Assembly: GCF_000590475.1 (NCBI RefSeq)
Contig: NZ_CP007441.1
Span: 3,292,660 to 3,356,659, forward strand
Length of the DNA stretch: 64,000 nucleotides
Origin: Stutzerimonas stutzeri
GTDB lineage: Bacteria; Pseudomonadota; Gammaproteobacteria; Pseudomonadales; Pseudomonadaceae
Reading direction: 5' to 3'
Shown here: piece after piece, positions 34,341 through 43,338 of the stretch
How positions within the stretch are numbered: position 1 is the first letter of the stretch
Layout of the letters: each line of letters starts with the position of its first letter
Translations under genes and position numbers: made by a program
The notes under the pieces: model-generated
What the model was told of the DNA's origin: nothing
The model's database searches: none
What the model saw: the letters and a program-made list of their open reading frames with translations, nothing else

Positions 34341-35095
34341 CGTTGCTCCGAAAGAAACTGTTGATATTCAGGCGTACCCGGATACAAACGCTTGAGCTGC
34401 AAGCCCAGGCTCGCCGCCTGATCCCGGTTCTGATGAATTTTCGCCAGACGAATGCCCAGCAGAAGACTGCGGGCATTCTGCTCGGAAAGACTGCTGAAGC
34501 TATCGTAGTAACGCTTTGCCGGGACATACTGCTTGTCCTCGTAAGCCATGATTGCCAGCTCAAGCAGAGCACGTGGCTGCCGGCTGTCGAGACGCAAAGC
34601 GCGGGTGAAATAGGTTTCGGCCTGCTCGCGCTGCCCGAGCTGCAGCGCAGTCATGCCCATGTTTTGAAAGACATGCGAGCGCCCGGAATAGAGGTTGTCT
34701 TCGGCTGCCTTTGCGAAGCGCTCCATGGCCTCCTGATAGCGCTTCTGCTCGAAGAGAAAACTGCCGTAGTTGTTCAGGATACGCGCATCGTTACGGCTGG
34801 ATAGCGCCTTGCGGTAATGCTCGTCGGCCAGCTGGTTTTCCATCTCGTTCTGGAACACCAGCGCCAGCGCCGCGTGCGCATCCGCGCTGTTCGGGTCCAG
34901 CTCGAGCGCCTTGCGTAGCGGTGACTTGGCGCGGGTCGCCTCGCCTTGCTGCAAATAACCGATACCCAGCTGAATGTAGGCGTCTCGCGCTTCGTCGCGT
35001 CCTTCCGATGTGCGCATGGGATTGCCCGATCCGGAAGATACACAGCCAGCCATAAGGCCGGCGAGCAGAAACAGCAGCGCAACGCGCAAGATCAT
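34337..35095 (-). CDS. pilF: type IV pilus biogenesis lipoprotein PilF (PilW)
   Basis: A 252-residue outer-membrane lipoprotein with six tetratricopeptide repeats. It is the pilotin that places the secretin PilQ in the outer membrane. The signal ends in LLAGLMAGC, with the lipid-bearing cysteine at residue 18. Repeats begin at AYIQLGIGYLQQGEATRAKS and end with RLYPGTPEYQQF. The ATG at 35095 is preferred because GGGGG lies nine bases ahead; the ATG at 35104 would have no spacing to that site. It sits directly after rlmN. Confidence 0.92.
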   Translation of the reverse strand: MILRVALLFLLAGLMAGCVSSGSGNPMRTSEGRDEARDAYIQLGIGYLQQGEATRAKSPLRKALELDPNSADAHAALALVFQNEMENQLADEHYRKALSSRNDARILNNYGSFLFEQKRYQEAMERFAKAAEDNLYSGRSHVFQNMGMTALQLGQREQAETYFTRALRLDSRQPRALLELAIMAYEDKQYVPAKRYYDSFSSLSEQNARSLLLGIRLAKIHQNRDQAASLGLQLKRLYPGTPEYQQFLSEQR

Positions 35096-35109
35096 CAACA
35101 GCATCCCCC

Positions 35110-36258
35110 TCAGGAACGGTTCGTAGCAACAGGTGCCGTCACGGGCTCGGATTGCAGCTCGCGCACCGCTATGTATCGCTCGCTTCGGCGGGTTCGATCC
35201 AGTACCTGCCCGACCAACTGGCCGCAGGCGGCATCAATGTCCTCACCGCGAGTGGTGCGCACCGTCACATTGTGCCCGGCTTTATGCAGGATGTCCTGAA
35301 AACGACGGATCGCATTGTTGCTCGGCCGCTCATATCCGGAATGCGGAAAGGGGTTGAAGGGGATCAGATTGATCTTGCAAGGAATTTTTGCCAGCAGTGC
35401 AACCATTTGTTCGGCATGCTCGGGCTGATCGTTGACACCCTGCAAAAGCGTGTATTCGATGGTGAGAACGCGCTTTTCACCTAGATTGGAAATATAGCGC
35501 TGGCAGGCCGCCAGCAGCATTTCCAAAGGATATTTCTTGTTGATCGGTACCAGCTGATCACGCAGTGCATCGTTTGGCGCGTGCAGCGACAGCGCCAGCG
35601 ATACGTCGATGACCTTGGAGAGTTCTTCGATCATCGGCACTACACCGGACGTCGAAAGCGTCACCTTACGCTTGGAAATACCGTAGCCCAGATCGTCCAT
35701 CATGATATGCATGGCGGCCACGACATTGTCGAAGTTCAGCAGCGGTTCACCCATGCCCATCATCACCACATTGGTGATGGCCCGATCGGCCTTGGCCGGT
35801 ATGGTGCCGAACGATTTATTGGCAATCCACACCTGACCGATCACTTCCGCGGCGGTGAGGTTGCTGTTGAAGCCTTGTTTGCCGGTCGAGCAGAAACTGC
35901 AATCCAATGCGCAGCCGGCCTGGGAGGAAACGCAGAGCGTGCCGCGCCCACCCTGGGGAATATAAACAGTTTCCACGCAGCTCCCCGAAGCCACACGCAC
36001 CACCCATTTACGGGTGCCATCGGTAGAGATGTCCTCGCTGACAATCTCGGGGCCGCGAATCTCGGCAGCAGCCTTGAGCTTTTCGCGCAGGGCTTTGCCG
36101 ACGTTGCTCATGGCGTCGAAATCATCGACGCCAAAGTGGTGAATCCATTTCATAACCTGGCCGGCACGAAAACGCTTCTCCCCTATTGAATCGAAGAAGC
36201 TTTCCAACTGAGGCTGGGTCAGCCCCAGCAGGTTTACTTTACCGGTCGTAATGGTCAT
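35110..36258 (-). CDS. rlmN: dual-specificity rRNA/tRNA methyltransferase RlmN
   Basis: A 382-residue radical-SAM enzyme methylating C2 of A2503 in 23S rRNA and A37 of several tRNAs. The cluster motif is C116-x3-C120-x2-C123 within GCALDCSFCSTGKQG. A second conserved cysteine lies near the C-terminus in the GEDIDAACGQL segment. The N-terminal accessory domain (VNLLGLTQPQLESFF) fits. The start is the ATG at 36258, with AAGG nine bases ahead. Confidence 0.96.
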   Translation of the reverse strand: MTITTGKVNLLGLTQPQLESFFDSIGEKRFRAGQVMKWIHHFGVDDFDAMSNVGKALREKLKAAAEIRGPEIVSEDISTDGTRKWVVRVASGSCVETVYIPQGGRGTLCVSSQAGCALDCSFCSTGKQGFNSNLTAAEVIGQVWIANKSFGTIPAKADRAITNVVMMGMGEPLLNFDNVVAAMHIMMDDLGYGISKRKVTLSTSGVVPMIEELSKVIDVSLALSLHAPNDALRDQLVPINKKYPLEMLLAACQRYISNLGEKRVLTIEYTLLQGVNDQPEHAEQMVALLAKIPCKINLIPFNPFPHSGYERPSNNAIRRFQDILHKAGHNVTVRTTRGEDIDAACGQLVGQVLDRTRRSERYIAVRELQSEPVTAPVATNRS

Positions 36259-36278
36259 CTGGATTCACCTTCGCCTGA

Positions 36279-36710
36279 TCAGCGAATGCGGGCACACACT
36301 TCGGTGGCGGAGAAGAAATAGGCGATTTCGCGAGCGGCGGACGCTTCGGAGTCGGAACCGTGAACAGCGTTCTCGTCGATGGAAACGGCGAAATCGGCAC
36401 GAATGGTACCCGGAGCGGCTTCTTTCGGGTTGGTCGCGCCCATCAGCTCGCGGTTTTTGGCGATGGCGTCTTCGCCTTCAAGGACCTGAACGATGACTGG
36501 GCCGGACACCATGAAAGCGACCAGATCCTTGAAGAAGCCGCGCTCGCTGTGCTCGGCATAGAAACCGCCAGCTTCACGCTCGGACAGCTGGACCATCTTC
36601 GAAGCGACGACACGCAGACCAGCCTTCTCGAAACGGGAGGTGATCTCACCGATTACGTTCTTGGCGACGGCGTCAGGCTTGATGATGGAGAAAGTGCGTT
36701 GCAGGGCCAT
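36279..36710 (-). CDS. ndk: nucleoside diphosphate kinase
   Basis: A 143-residue enzyme that keeps nucleoside triphosphate pools balanced by transfer of phosphate through a phosphohistidine. The active-site histidine is H117 in DENAVHGSDS. MALQRTFSIIKPDAVAKN is the standard N-terminus; a longer frame upstream is not conserved and is rejected. The gene is preceded by a hairpin containing a TATAAT sequence. Confidence 0.96.
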   Translation of the reverse strand: MALQRTFSIIKPDAVAKNVIGEITSRFEKAGLRVVASKMVQLSEREAGGFYAEHSERGFFKDLVAFMVSGPVIVQVLEGEDAIAKNRELMGATNPKEAAPGTIRADFAVSIDENAVHGSDSEASAAREIAYFFSATEVCARIR

Positions 36711-36750
36711 TTGAAACTCCAGAAATCGATAGGTTAAAGCGAACAAGTAA

Positions 36751-36771
36751 ACCCGCGAATTATACGCGGGT
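36751..36771 (-). promoter_or_regulatory. hairpin with a TATAAT core upstream of ndk
   Basis: On the minus strand ACCCGCG and CGCGGGT (36765-36771 with 36751-36757) flank a 7-base loop containing TATAAT-like sequence, about 40 bases before the ndk start. It could be the ndk -10 box, but no good -35 box lies 16-18 bp upstream. It could equally be the 3' hairpin of the isc operon, followed on the minus strand by TTTACTTG. Confidence 0.45.
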
Positions 36772-36879
36772 CCGAAGTGAAAATATAAGAGCAGCTGCGG
36801 ACTGCTTAGTGCGGTGACCAAGGTGGAAATGCTGACAGGCTTCAGCAGTGACAGCCAAAACCATGGTCTGCCACTTCGC

Positions 36880-37077
36880 CTAGACTTCTTCCATCCAGGC
36901 AGTCTGTATGGCCTCGAGCACCTTCTCACCGCCACGGTTCGGATCGTCCGAAAAGTCAGGCAGATCGACAACCCAGCGATGCAGCTCAACAAAATTTACG
37001 TAACGGGGATCCACGTCAGGCTTACGTTCAGCCAGTTCTATTGCGATATCCAGCACATCAGCCCATTTCAGCGCCAT
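36880..37077 (-). CDS. iscX: Fe-S assembly protein IscX
   Basis: A 65-residue acidic protein of the IscX (YfhJ) family that binds IscS and iron and modulates cluster assembly. Seen are the typical MALKWADVLDIAIELAER start and the FVELHRWVVDLPDF core. Length matches. It follows fdx by 13 bp, closing the isc operon. GAGG precedes the ATG. Confidence 0.95.
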   Translation of the reverse strand: MALKWADVLDIAIELAERKPDVDPRYVNFVELHRWVVDLPDFSDDPNRGGEKVLEAIQTAWMEEV

Positions 37078-37090
37078 GCTTCACCTCGCC

Positions 37091-37438
37091 TCAATGGCCT
37101 TCGGAGACCTGGTTGATGGTGTACTTCGGAATTTCGACCACCAGATCGACGTCCGCGACAGCTGCCTGGCAGGATAACCGCGAGTTGGGCTCAAGCCCCC
37201 ATGCCTTGTCCAGCATGTCGTCCTCCAGCTCGTCCGACACTTCCAGCGAAGCGAAGCCCTCACGGATCACAACGTGACAGGTGGTACAAGCACAGGATTT
37301 TTCACAGGCATGCTCAATGTCGATGCCATTCCGCAGCGCGGCATCGAGCACCGTCTCGCCGGGCTGCGCTTCCACCACCGCCCCCTCCGGACAATGGTCG
37401 ACGTGGGGCAGGAAAACAATCTGCGGCATCTGGGTCAT
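37091..37438 (-). CDS. fdx: ISC system [2Fe-2S] ferredoxin
   Basis: A 115-residue adrenodoxin-type ferredoxin that donates electrons during cluster assembly. Cluster cysteines occur in HACEKSCACTTCHVV and in SRLSCQAA. The start at 37438 overlaps the hscA stop as ATGA, showing translational coupling; a start at the second Met (MPQIVFLPH) is possible. Confidence 0.96.
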   Translation of the reverse strand: MTQMPQIVFLPHVDHCPEGAVVEAQPGETVLDAALRNGIDIEHACEKSCACTTCHVVIREGFASLEVSDELEDDMLDKAWGLEPNSRLSCQAAVADVDLVVEIPKYTINQVSEGH

Positions 37439-39297
37439 TCCTCGATATCGTTAAGCCGCCGCCCGGCCAACGCGGCCTTGACGGTGGAATCTAGCCTGCG
37501 CGCGGCAAAGGCATCGGTAATCTGGCTTAGCCGTTTGACTTGGCGCTCAATCGCTACACCGTCCTGGCTATCGAGCAGCTCACGCAGTGCCTGCATCTGC
37601 GACTCGATCGCCACGCGCTCCTCCTCGCTGAGCAAGCGTTCACCATCCACAGCCAAGGCACCCTCGACCGCTTCGAGCAACCGCTGCGCATCGACCAGCT
37701 GCTCGCGCAGCGCACGGGCTGTTTTGTCTTCGCTGGCCTTGTGAAAAGAGTCTTCCAGCATGCGGGCGATTTCGCCGTCGGTCAGCCCATAGGAAGGCTT
37801 TACCTGAATGCTCGACTCGATGCCCGATGCCAACTCACGGGCCGACACGCTGAGCAGCCCGTCAGCGTCGACCTGGAAAGTGACACGAATCTTCGCAGCC
37901 CCCGCCACCATCGGTGGAATGCCTCGTAATTCGAAGCGGGCCAGCGATCGACAGTCGGCAATGAGCTCGCGCTCACCCTGCAATACGTGGATCATCATGG
38001 CCGACTGGCCATCTTTGTAAGTGGTGAAGTCCTGTGCGCGGGCAACCGGAATGGTGGTGTTGCGGGGGATGATCTTTTCCATCAATCCGCCCATGGTTTC
38101 CAACCCCAGCGATAGCGGTATTACATCGAGCAGCAGGAGCTCCTCGCCATCGCGATTGTTACCAGCAAGGGTTTCAGCCTGAATCGCCGCGCCGATGGCG
38201 ACGACCTGGTCAGGGTCGATGTCGGTCAGTGGATCGCGACCGAACATTTCACCGACCCGCTCACGAACTCGAGGCACACGGGTGGAACCGCCTACCATGA
38301 CCACGGCATGAACGCCCTCCAGCTCGACAGACGAATCGCGCAATGCACGCCGACAGGACTTGAGACTACGAGCGATCATCGGGTCGATGAGTTCGTTAAA
38401 GGTGGCGCGGGTCAGAGCGCCCTGCCAACCGGCATAGCGCACTTCTACGGATTCGGCATCGCTGAGCTGCTCTTTGGCGTCACAGGCGATTTTCAGCACA
38501 TCTCTCTGGGCGCCTGGATCAAGATCTTCGGACGCGCCTGCCTGGGCAAGAATCCAGCCGGCGATCGCATGATCGAAGTCGTCACCACCGAGCGCGGTAT
38601 CGCCACCGGTGGCCAGCACCTCGAACACGCCCTTGGTCAGACGCAGGATGGAAATATCAAAGGTTCCGCCACCCAGGTCATAGATCGCTACGACACCCTC
38701 AGCCTCACGGTCCAAACCATAGGCGACGGCAGCCGCAGTAGGCTCGTTGAGCAGACGCAACACATTGAGATTTGCCAGTCGGGCGGCGTCCTTGGTCGCC
38801 TGCCGTTGCGCCTCGTCGAAATACGCAGGCACGGTAATCACCGCGCCGACGAGCTCACCACCCAGCACCGCCTCCGCCCGCTCTCGCAATGCGCGAAGGA
38901 TTTCGGCCGAAACCTCCACCGGGCTCTTGGCTCCCTGCACCGTCTCGATGAAAGGCATCTGTGATTGCCCTTCTCTGAAGCGATAAGGCAGCTGGCCGCC
39001 TAATTGCTTCACATCGCCGACACCACGCCCCATCAGGCGTTTGACCGAGAGGATGGTATTCAACGGATCGCTGGCGGCAGCGCCTTTGGCAGCCCGCCCC
39101 ACTTCGACATGATCGGAGTGATAACGCACCGCGGAAGGCAATATCACTTCTCCGGCAACATCGGCCAGCGGCGCCGTTATGCCACTGCGCAATGCGGCTA
39201 CGAGTGAGTTGGTGGTGCCCAGATCAATACCAACCGCCAGACGACGCTGGTGAGGTTGTGGGCTTTGTCCGGGTTCAGCTATCTGAAGTAAGGCCAT
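37435..39297 (-). CDS. hscA: Fe-S assembly chaperone HscA (Hsp70 type)
   Basis: A 620-residue specialised DnaK-like ATPase that, with co-chaperone HscB, releases clusters from IscU. The nucleotide-binding domain (residues about 18-380) shows GIDLGTTNSLVAA, IYDLGGGTFDISIL and GGSTRVPRVRE. The C-terminal substrate-binding domain begins near residue 395 and recognises the LPPVK peptide of IscU, which is present in the neighbouring gene. It lies between hscB and fdx. Confidence 0.97.
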   Translation of the reverse strand: MALLQIAEPGQSPQPHQRRLAVGIDLGTTNSLVAALRSGITAPLADVAGEVILPSAVRYHSDHVEVGRAAKGAAASDPLNTILSVKRLMGRGVGDVKQLGGQLPYRFREGQSQMPFIETVQGAKSPVEVSAEILRALRERAEAVLGGELVGAVITVPAYFDEAQRQATKDAARLANLNVLRLLNEPTAAAVAYGLDREAEGVVAIYDLGGGTFDISILRLTKGVFEVLATGGDTALGGDDFDHAIAGWILAQAGASEDLDPGAQRDVLKIACDAKEQLSDAESVEVRYAGWQGALTRATFNELIDPMIARSLKSCRRALRDSSVELEGVHAVVMVGGSTRVPRVRERVGEMFGRDPLTDIDPDQVVAIGAAIQAETLAGNNRDGEELLLLDVIPLSLGLETMGGLMEKIIPRNTTIPVARAQDFTTYKDGQSAMMIHVLQGERELIADCRSLARFELRGIPPMVAGAAKIRVTFQVDADGLLSVSARELASGIESSIQVKPSYGLTDGEIARMLEDSFHKASEDKTARALREQLVDAQRLLEAVEGALAVDGERLLSEEERVAIESQMQALRELLDSQDGVAIERQVKRLSQITDAFAARRLDSTVKAALAGRRLNDIEE

Positions 39298-39338
39298 GTC
39301 TATCTGATGTCGGGCGCAGCGTCTGGCGCTACGCGGGG

Positions 39339-39860
39339 TTAATCGTCGAGGCGCTCTTCCAACTGGCGCACTTCCTGGGAGAGCTTGTCCAGGAACTGCA
39401 TCCGACGCACCAATCGCTCTGCCTCCGCGCGCTGCGATTCATCCTGCCATATACGCGCGAATGAATCGTTGAGGTCGAGCTGAGCAGCCTTGAGGCGAAC
39501 CTTGAAAGACGCGACGCCAGCGATATCCGCCTCGTCATGCAATTCTTCAAGTTCCTCTCGCCACTGCATCTGCTGCATCAGGAAGGCAGGATCCTGAACA
39601 GTAGCCTCCAACGGCATCTCCCGGCCCTGCAGAGTCAGCAGATAGCGGGCCCGCCGCGACGGGCTTCTCAGGGTCTGATAGGCCTCGTTCAGATTCGCCG
39701 AGCGCTCGATGGCATGCCGCTGTGCGGTTTCATCAGCGTCAGCAAACCGATCAGGATGGACTTTGCGGGCGAGCTCACGATAACGAGACGAGAGCATATC
39801 CAAGTCGATATCGAAGGCAGGCTGCAATTCGAACAGCGCGTAGTGACAGGGAGTTCCCAC
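39339..39860 (-). CDS. hscB: Fe-S assembly co-chaperone HscB
   Basis: A 173-residue J-domain protein that brings IscU to HscA. The J domain carries the HPD motif in KVHPDRFAD, and the C-terminal half forms the IscU-binding coiled bundle. I place the start at the GTG at 39860, which begins the conserved VGTPCHYALFEL and has GAGGA five bases ahead, just after the iscA stop. An ATG at 39905 would overlap iscA by 38 bases and is not conserved. Confidence 0.93.
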   Translation of the reverse strand: MGTPCHYALFELQPAFDIDLDMLSSRYRELARKVHPDRFADADETAQRHAIERSANLNEAYQTLRSPSRRARYLLTLQGREMPLEATVQDPAFLMQQMQWREELEELHDEADIAGVASFKVRLKAAQLDLNDSFARIWQDESQRAEAERLVRRMQFLDKLSQEVRQLEERLDD

Positions 39861-39867
39861 AGCGTCC

Positions 39868-40191
39868 TCAAATATTGAAGCTCTCGCCGCAGCCACATTC
39901 GCCACGCACGTTGGGGTTATTGAACTTAAAGCCTTCGTTCAGTCCTTCCCGGACGAAATCTAGCTCCGTGCCATCGAGGTAAACCAAGCTCTTGGGATCG
40001 ATGATGACCTTCACGCCGTGACTGTCGAATACAGAATCCTCTGCAGCCGCTTCGTCAACGAACTCGAGTACATAGGCCAGACCAGAGCAACCGGTTGTGC
40101 GAACACCCAACCGGACCCCTAGTCCTTTGCCGCGCCCTTCCAGGGATCGGCGCACGTGATTGGCAGCGGCGGTTGTCATGCTGATAGCCAT
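39868..40191 (-). CDS. iscA: A-type Fe-S carrier protein IscA
   Basis: A 107-residue A-type carrier that receives and passes on clusters. The three cysteine ligands are C35 (TTGCSGLAY), C99 and C101 (GECGCGESF). AGGAGG precedes the ATG at 40191; a frame extension to 40230 overlaps the spacer and is rejected. It sits between iscU and hscB, the usual order. Confidence 0.96.
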   Translation of the reverse strand: MAISMTTAAANHVRRSLEGRGKGLGVRLGVRTTGCSGLAYVLEFVDEAAAEDSVFDSHGVKVIIDPKSLVYLDGTELDFVREGLNEGFKFNNPNVRGECGCGESFNI

Positions 40192-40201
40192 CGATACCTC
40201 C

Positions 40202-40594
40202 TTACGCCTGCGGCAAACCTTTCTTCTCACGATAATCGCGAACGGCCGCCTTGATGGCGTCTTCTGCCAGCACCGAGCAATGAATCTTCACCGGAGGCAG
40301 TGCCAGCTCTTCAGCCAGCTGGGTGTTCTTGATGGTTTCCGCCTCTTCCAGCGTCTTGCCCTTCATCCATTCGGTGGCAAGGGAACTGGAGGCGATGGCC
40401 GAGCCACAACCATAGGTCTTGAACTTGGCGTCTTCGATGATGCCCTGCTCGTTGACCTTGATCTGCAGGCGCATTACATCGCCGCAAGCCGGGGCGCCGA
40501 CCATGCCGGTGCCGATAGAGGGGTCCTCAGCGTCGAACTTGCCGACGTTGCGGGGATTTTCGTAGTGGTCAATGACCTTATCACTGTATGCCAT
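40202..40594 (-). CDS. iscU: Fe-S cluster scaffold IscU
   Basis: A 130-residue scaffold on which clusters are built with sulfur from IscS. The ligands C37 (GAPACGDVM), C63 (YGCGSAIA) and C106 (VKIHCSVLAED) are in place with D39. LPPVK at residues 99-103 is the HscA recognition motif. GAGGA lies upstream of the ATG. Gene order iscR-iscS-iscU-iscA is intact. Confidence 0.97.
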   Translation of the reverse strand: MAYSDKVIDHYENPRNVGKFDAEDPSIGTGMVGAPACGDVMRLQIKVNEQGIIEDAKFKTYGCGSAIASSSLATEWMKGKTLEEAETIKNTQLAEELALPPVKIHCSVLAEDAIKAAVRDYREKKGLPQA

Positions 40595-40641
40595 GGTGCA
40601 ATCCTCATTAAATCAGGCTATGCGGAGCTCGACGGATCGGA

Positions 40642-41856
40642 TCAGTGGGCAGCCCACTCGACCTGCGAAATGTCGACGCCATCCTTGAACATGTCCCACA
40701 GGGGTGAAAGCTCGCGCAACTTGGTTACCGCCTCGCTGACTTTCTGCGCGGCGTAGTCGACTTCTTCTTCAGTGGTGAAGCGGCCGAAGGTAAAGCGGAT
40801 CGAGCTGTGAGCGAGTTCGTCGTTGCGACCCAGCGCGCGGAGCACATAAGACGGCTCGAGCGAAGCAGAAGTACAAGCCGAACCGGAAGAAACCGCGAGG
40901 TCCTTGAGCGCCATGATTAGCGACTCGCCTTCGACGTAATTGAAACTCAGGTTCAGGTTGTGCGGGACTCGCGAGGTCATGCTGCCATTCACATACAGCT
41001 CTTCCAGGTGCTCAACTCGCTTGAAGAAGCGATCACGCAGCTTGGCGATGCGTTCGTTCTCAGCAGCCATCTCTTCCTTGGCAATGCGAAACGCCTCGCC
41101 CATGCCAACCGACTGATGCGCTGCAAGAGTGCCCGAGCGCATGCCGCGCTCATGACCGCCGCCGTGCATCTGCGCTTCCAGACGTACACGTGGCTTACGC
41201 CGTACATACAGCGCACCGACGCCCTTGGGCCCGTAGGTCTTGTGAGCAGAGAAGGACATCAGGTCGACCTTCATGTTTTCCAGGTCGATCTCGACTTTGC
41301 CGGTGGACTGAGCAGCGTCGACATGGAACAACACACCGCGCGCACGGGTTAGCTCACCGATGGCGGCGATATCGTTGATCGTTCCGATTTCGTTGTTCAC
41401 GTGCATGATAGAAACCAACACCGTGTCATCACGCAGCGCTGACTCGACCATCGCCGGGGTAATCACCCCATCTTCGCCAGGCTCGATATAGGTCACTTCG
41501 AAGCCTTCACGCTCAAGCTGGCGGGTCGTATCAAGAACGGCCTTGTGCTCGATCTTGCTGGTCACGATGTGCTTGCCCTTGGAGGCATAGAAGTGCGCGA
41601 CACCTTTGATCGCCAGGTTGTCCGATTCGGTCGCACCGGAGGTCCAGACAATTTCGCGAGGATCCGCATTGACCAGCTCGGCAACTTGGCGGCGAGCATT
41701 TTCCACAGCCTCTTCAGCTTTCCAGCCAAACGCGTGTGAGCGCGATGCGGGGTTGCCAAAGTTACCTTCGGCAGTCAGGCATTCAACCATCTTCTCGGCA
41801 ACGCGAGGGTCAACCGGTGTGGTAGCGGAGTAATCCAGGTAAATCGGCAACTTCAT
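40642..41856 (-). CDS. iscS: cysteine desulfurase IscS
   Basis: A 404-residue PLP enzyme that takes sulfur from cysteine as an enzyme persulfide and gives it to IscU and other acceptors such as the tRNA thiolation proteins. The PLP lysine lies in SFSAHKTYGPKG and the persulfide cysteine in SSGSACTSASLEPS, near residue 328. The start MKLPIYLDYSATTPVDPRV is standard. It lies 30 bp after iscR. Confidence 0.97.
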   Translation of the reverse strand: MKLPIYLDYSATTPVDPRVAEKMVECLTAEGNFGNPASRSHAFGWKAEEAVENARRQVAELVNADPREIVWTSGATESDNLAIKGVAHFYASKGKHIVTSKIEHKAVLDTTRQLEREGFEVTYIEPGEDGVITPAMVESALRDDTVLVSIMHVNNEIGTINDIAAIGELTRARGVLFHVDAAQSTGKVEIDLENMKVDLMSFSAHKTYGPKGVGALYVRRKPRVRLEAQMHGGGHERGMRSGTLAAHQSVGMGEAFRIAKEEMAAENERIAKLRDRFFKRVEHLEELYVNGSMTSRVPHNLNLSFNYVEGESLIMALKDLAVSSGSACTSASLEPSYVLRALGRNDELAHSSIRFTFGRFTTEEEVDYAAQKVSEAVTKLRELSPLWDMFKDGVDISQVEWAAH

Positions 41857-41886
41857 CAGGTCTCTCCTATCAGGCAGTCGTCCTAC

Positions 41887-42378
41887 TCACTCGACGGCGG
41901 ACGCTTCAATCTTATCCAGGTGCGCAGTCTGACCATTGGCGCGGCGCATATCCTGGCGCAGAGCTACTTCCTGAACCTCGCGACGCATCACCAAGTCCGC
42001 CAGACTGATACCGCTTAGAAACTCGTGGATCTGTTGACTCAGATCGCACCACAAATGATGGGTCAGACAGGTATCGCCCGAATGACAATCGCCCAGCCCC
42101 TGACAACGGGTGGCGTCGACCGACTCGTTGACCGCATCGATGACCTGCGCGACCTGAATGCCTGCCATCTCACGGGAGAGCTGATAGCCACCACCCGGCC
42201 CACGAACGCTAGTAACCAAGCTACCACGGCGTAGCTTGGCGAATAGCTGTTCGAGATAGGAAAGCGAGATGCCCTGCCGCTCGGAAATGTCCGCAAGGGA
42301 CACCGGCCCGTGTTGCGCATGCAGCGCGAGATCGAGCATCGCAGTGACGGCGTAACGGCCTTTGGTAGTCAATCGCAT
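41887..42378 (-). CDS. iscR: Fe-S cluster-sensing regulator IscR
   Basis: A 163-residue Rrf2-family regulator. The winged helix occupies residues 1-80, and the [2Fe-2S] ligands C92, C98, C104 and H107 (RCQGLGDCHSGDTCLTH) match the E. coli protein exactly. Cluster-bound IscR is known to repress its own operon through type-1 sites; such a site is visible upstream. It heads the iscRSUA-hscBA-fdx-iscX operon. Confidence 0.97.
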   Translation of the reverse strand: MRLTTKGRYAVTAMLDLALHAQHGPVSLADISERQGISLSYLEQLFAKLRRGSLVTSVRGPGGGYQLSREMAGIQVAQVIDAVNESVDATRCQGLGDCHSGDTCLTHHLWCDLSQQIHEFLSGISLADLVMRREVQEVALRQDMRRANGQTAHLDKIEASAVE

Positions 42379-42417
42379 CGGTTCGCACCAAGCATCATGG
42401 TTTGGGGCAAGTATGCA

Positions 42418-42442
42418 ATACCCGACTATTTAGATCAACTAT
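42418..42442 (-). promoter_or_regulatory. type-1 IscR binding site before iscR
   Basis: The 25 bases read on the minus strand fit the type-1 IscR consensus ATASYYGACTRWWWYAGTCRRSTAT at 22 of 25 positions; mismatches lie at positions 9-11. The right half, TAGTCGGGTAT, is perfect. It ends 39 bases before the iscR start codon, where self-repression would be expected. Confidence 0.8.
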
Positions 42443-42561
42443 AAGACCGATTAAATCACTCGGACTTTAGCCACAGGCGTCGCGCAGCAGATGGGGCGAG
42501 GCGCAGCCCTCTAGCCCGCAAGAGTCGCCTATGATAACAGCGCACCCTGCCCATCGCACTT

Positions 42562-43338
42562 TCAGGAACGAGGTTCGTCACTCACATGCTTGACTTCGGC
42601 GAAGTCCTCTTCACGCAACTCAGGCATCTGCTTTGCGCAGTAATCGCTACCTAATGCAGTCAGTGCCTTGCACATGCCCTCCATGCGCTCTTCGACAGCC
42701 TGGACATGATCGAGCAACTGGCCAATGGCGCGAGCAACCGGATCGGGCATGTCCTCGGTCACGCCATAGGCGTCGAAGCCGATCTTCTCGGCGATCGCCT
42801 TGCGCTTGGCTTCCTGCTCGTCATCCGTCTTGACGATCACGCGCCCCGGGATGCCAATCGCGGTCGCACCAGCCGGAATTGCGCGCGTAACCACCGCATT
42901 GGAGCCGACCTTGGCGCCCGCCCCCACGGTGAACGGGCCAAGGATTTTCGCCCCGGCCCCGACGATCACACCATCCTCGAGCGTGGGATGCCGCTTGCCC
43001 TTGTTCCAGCTGGTACCGCCCAGCGTGACCCCATGATAAAGGGTCACATCGTCTCCGATCTGGGCAGTCTCGCCAATGACGATACCCATCCCGTGATCTA
43101 TGAAAAAACGCCGGCCAATGTGGGCGCCCGGATGAATTTCGATTCCCGTCAGCCAGCGCGCCAGGTTCGAGTTCATGCGCGCCAGCCACTTGCAGTCGTT
43201 CACCCACAACCAATGGGAAACCCGATGAAACCAGACAGCATGCAGCCCTGGGTAACAGGTAATAACCTCGAATGCGTTACGCGCTGCCGGATCGCGGTGA
43301 AAAACGCTCTGGATATCTTCGCGCATGCGTTCGAACAT
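42562..43338 (-). CDS. cysE: serine O-acetyltransferase
   Basis: A 258-residue left-handed beta-helix acetyltransferase that makes O-acetylserine for cysteine synthesis. Hexapeptide repeats run through the C-terminal half, with the active-site HGMGIVIGETAQIGDDVTLYHGVTLGG and GTSWNKGKRHPTL. The ATG at 43338 shares one base with the trmJ stop (TGATG); a TTG at 43341 is a poorer choice. It lies upstream of the isc operon, which consumes cysteine. Confidence 0.95.
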   Translation of the reverse strand: MFERMREDIQSVFHRDPAARNAFEVITCYPGLHAVWFHRVSHWLWVNDCKWLARMNSNLARWLTGIEIHPGAHIGRRFFIDHGMGIVIGETAQIGDDVTLYHGVTLGGTSWNKGKRHPTLEDGVIVGAGAKILGPFTVGAGAKVGSNAVVTRAIPAGATAIGIPGRVIVKTDDEQEAKRKAIAEKIGFDAYGVTEDMPDPVARAIGQLLDHVQAVEERMEGMCKALTALGSDYCAKQMPELREEDFAEVKHVSDEPRS

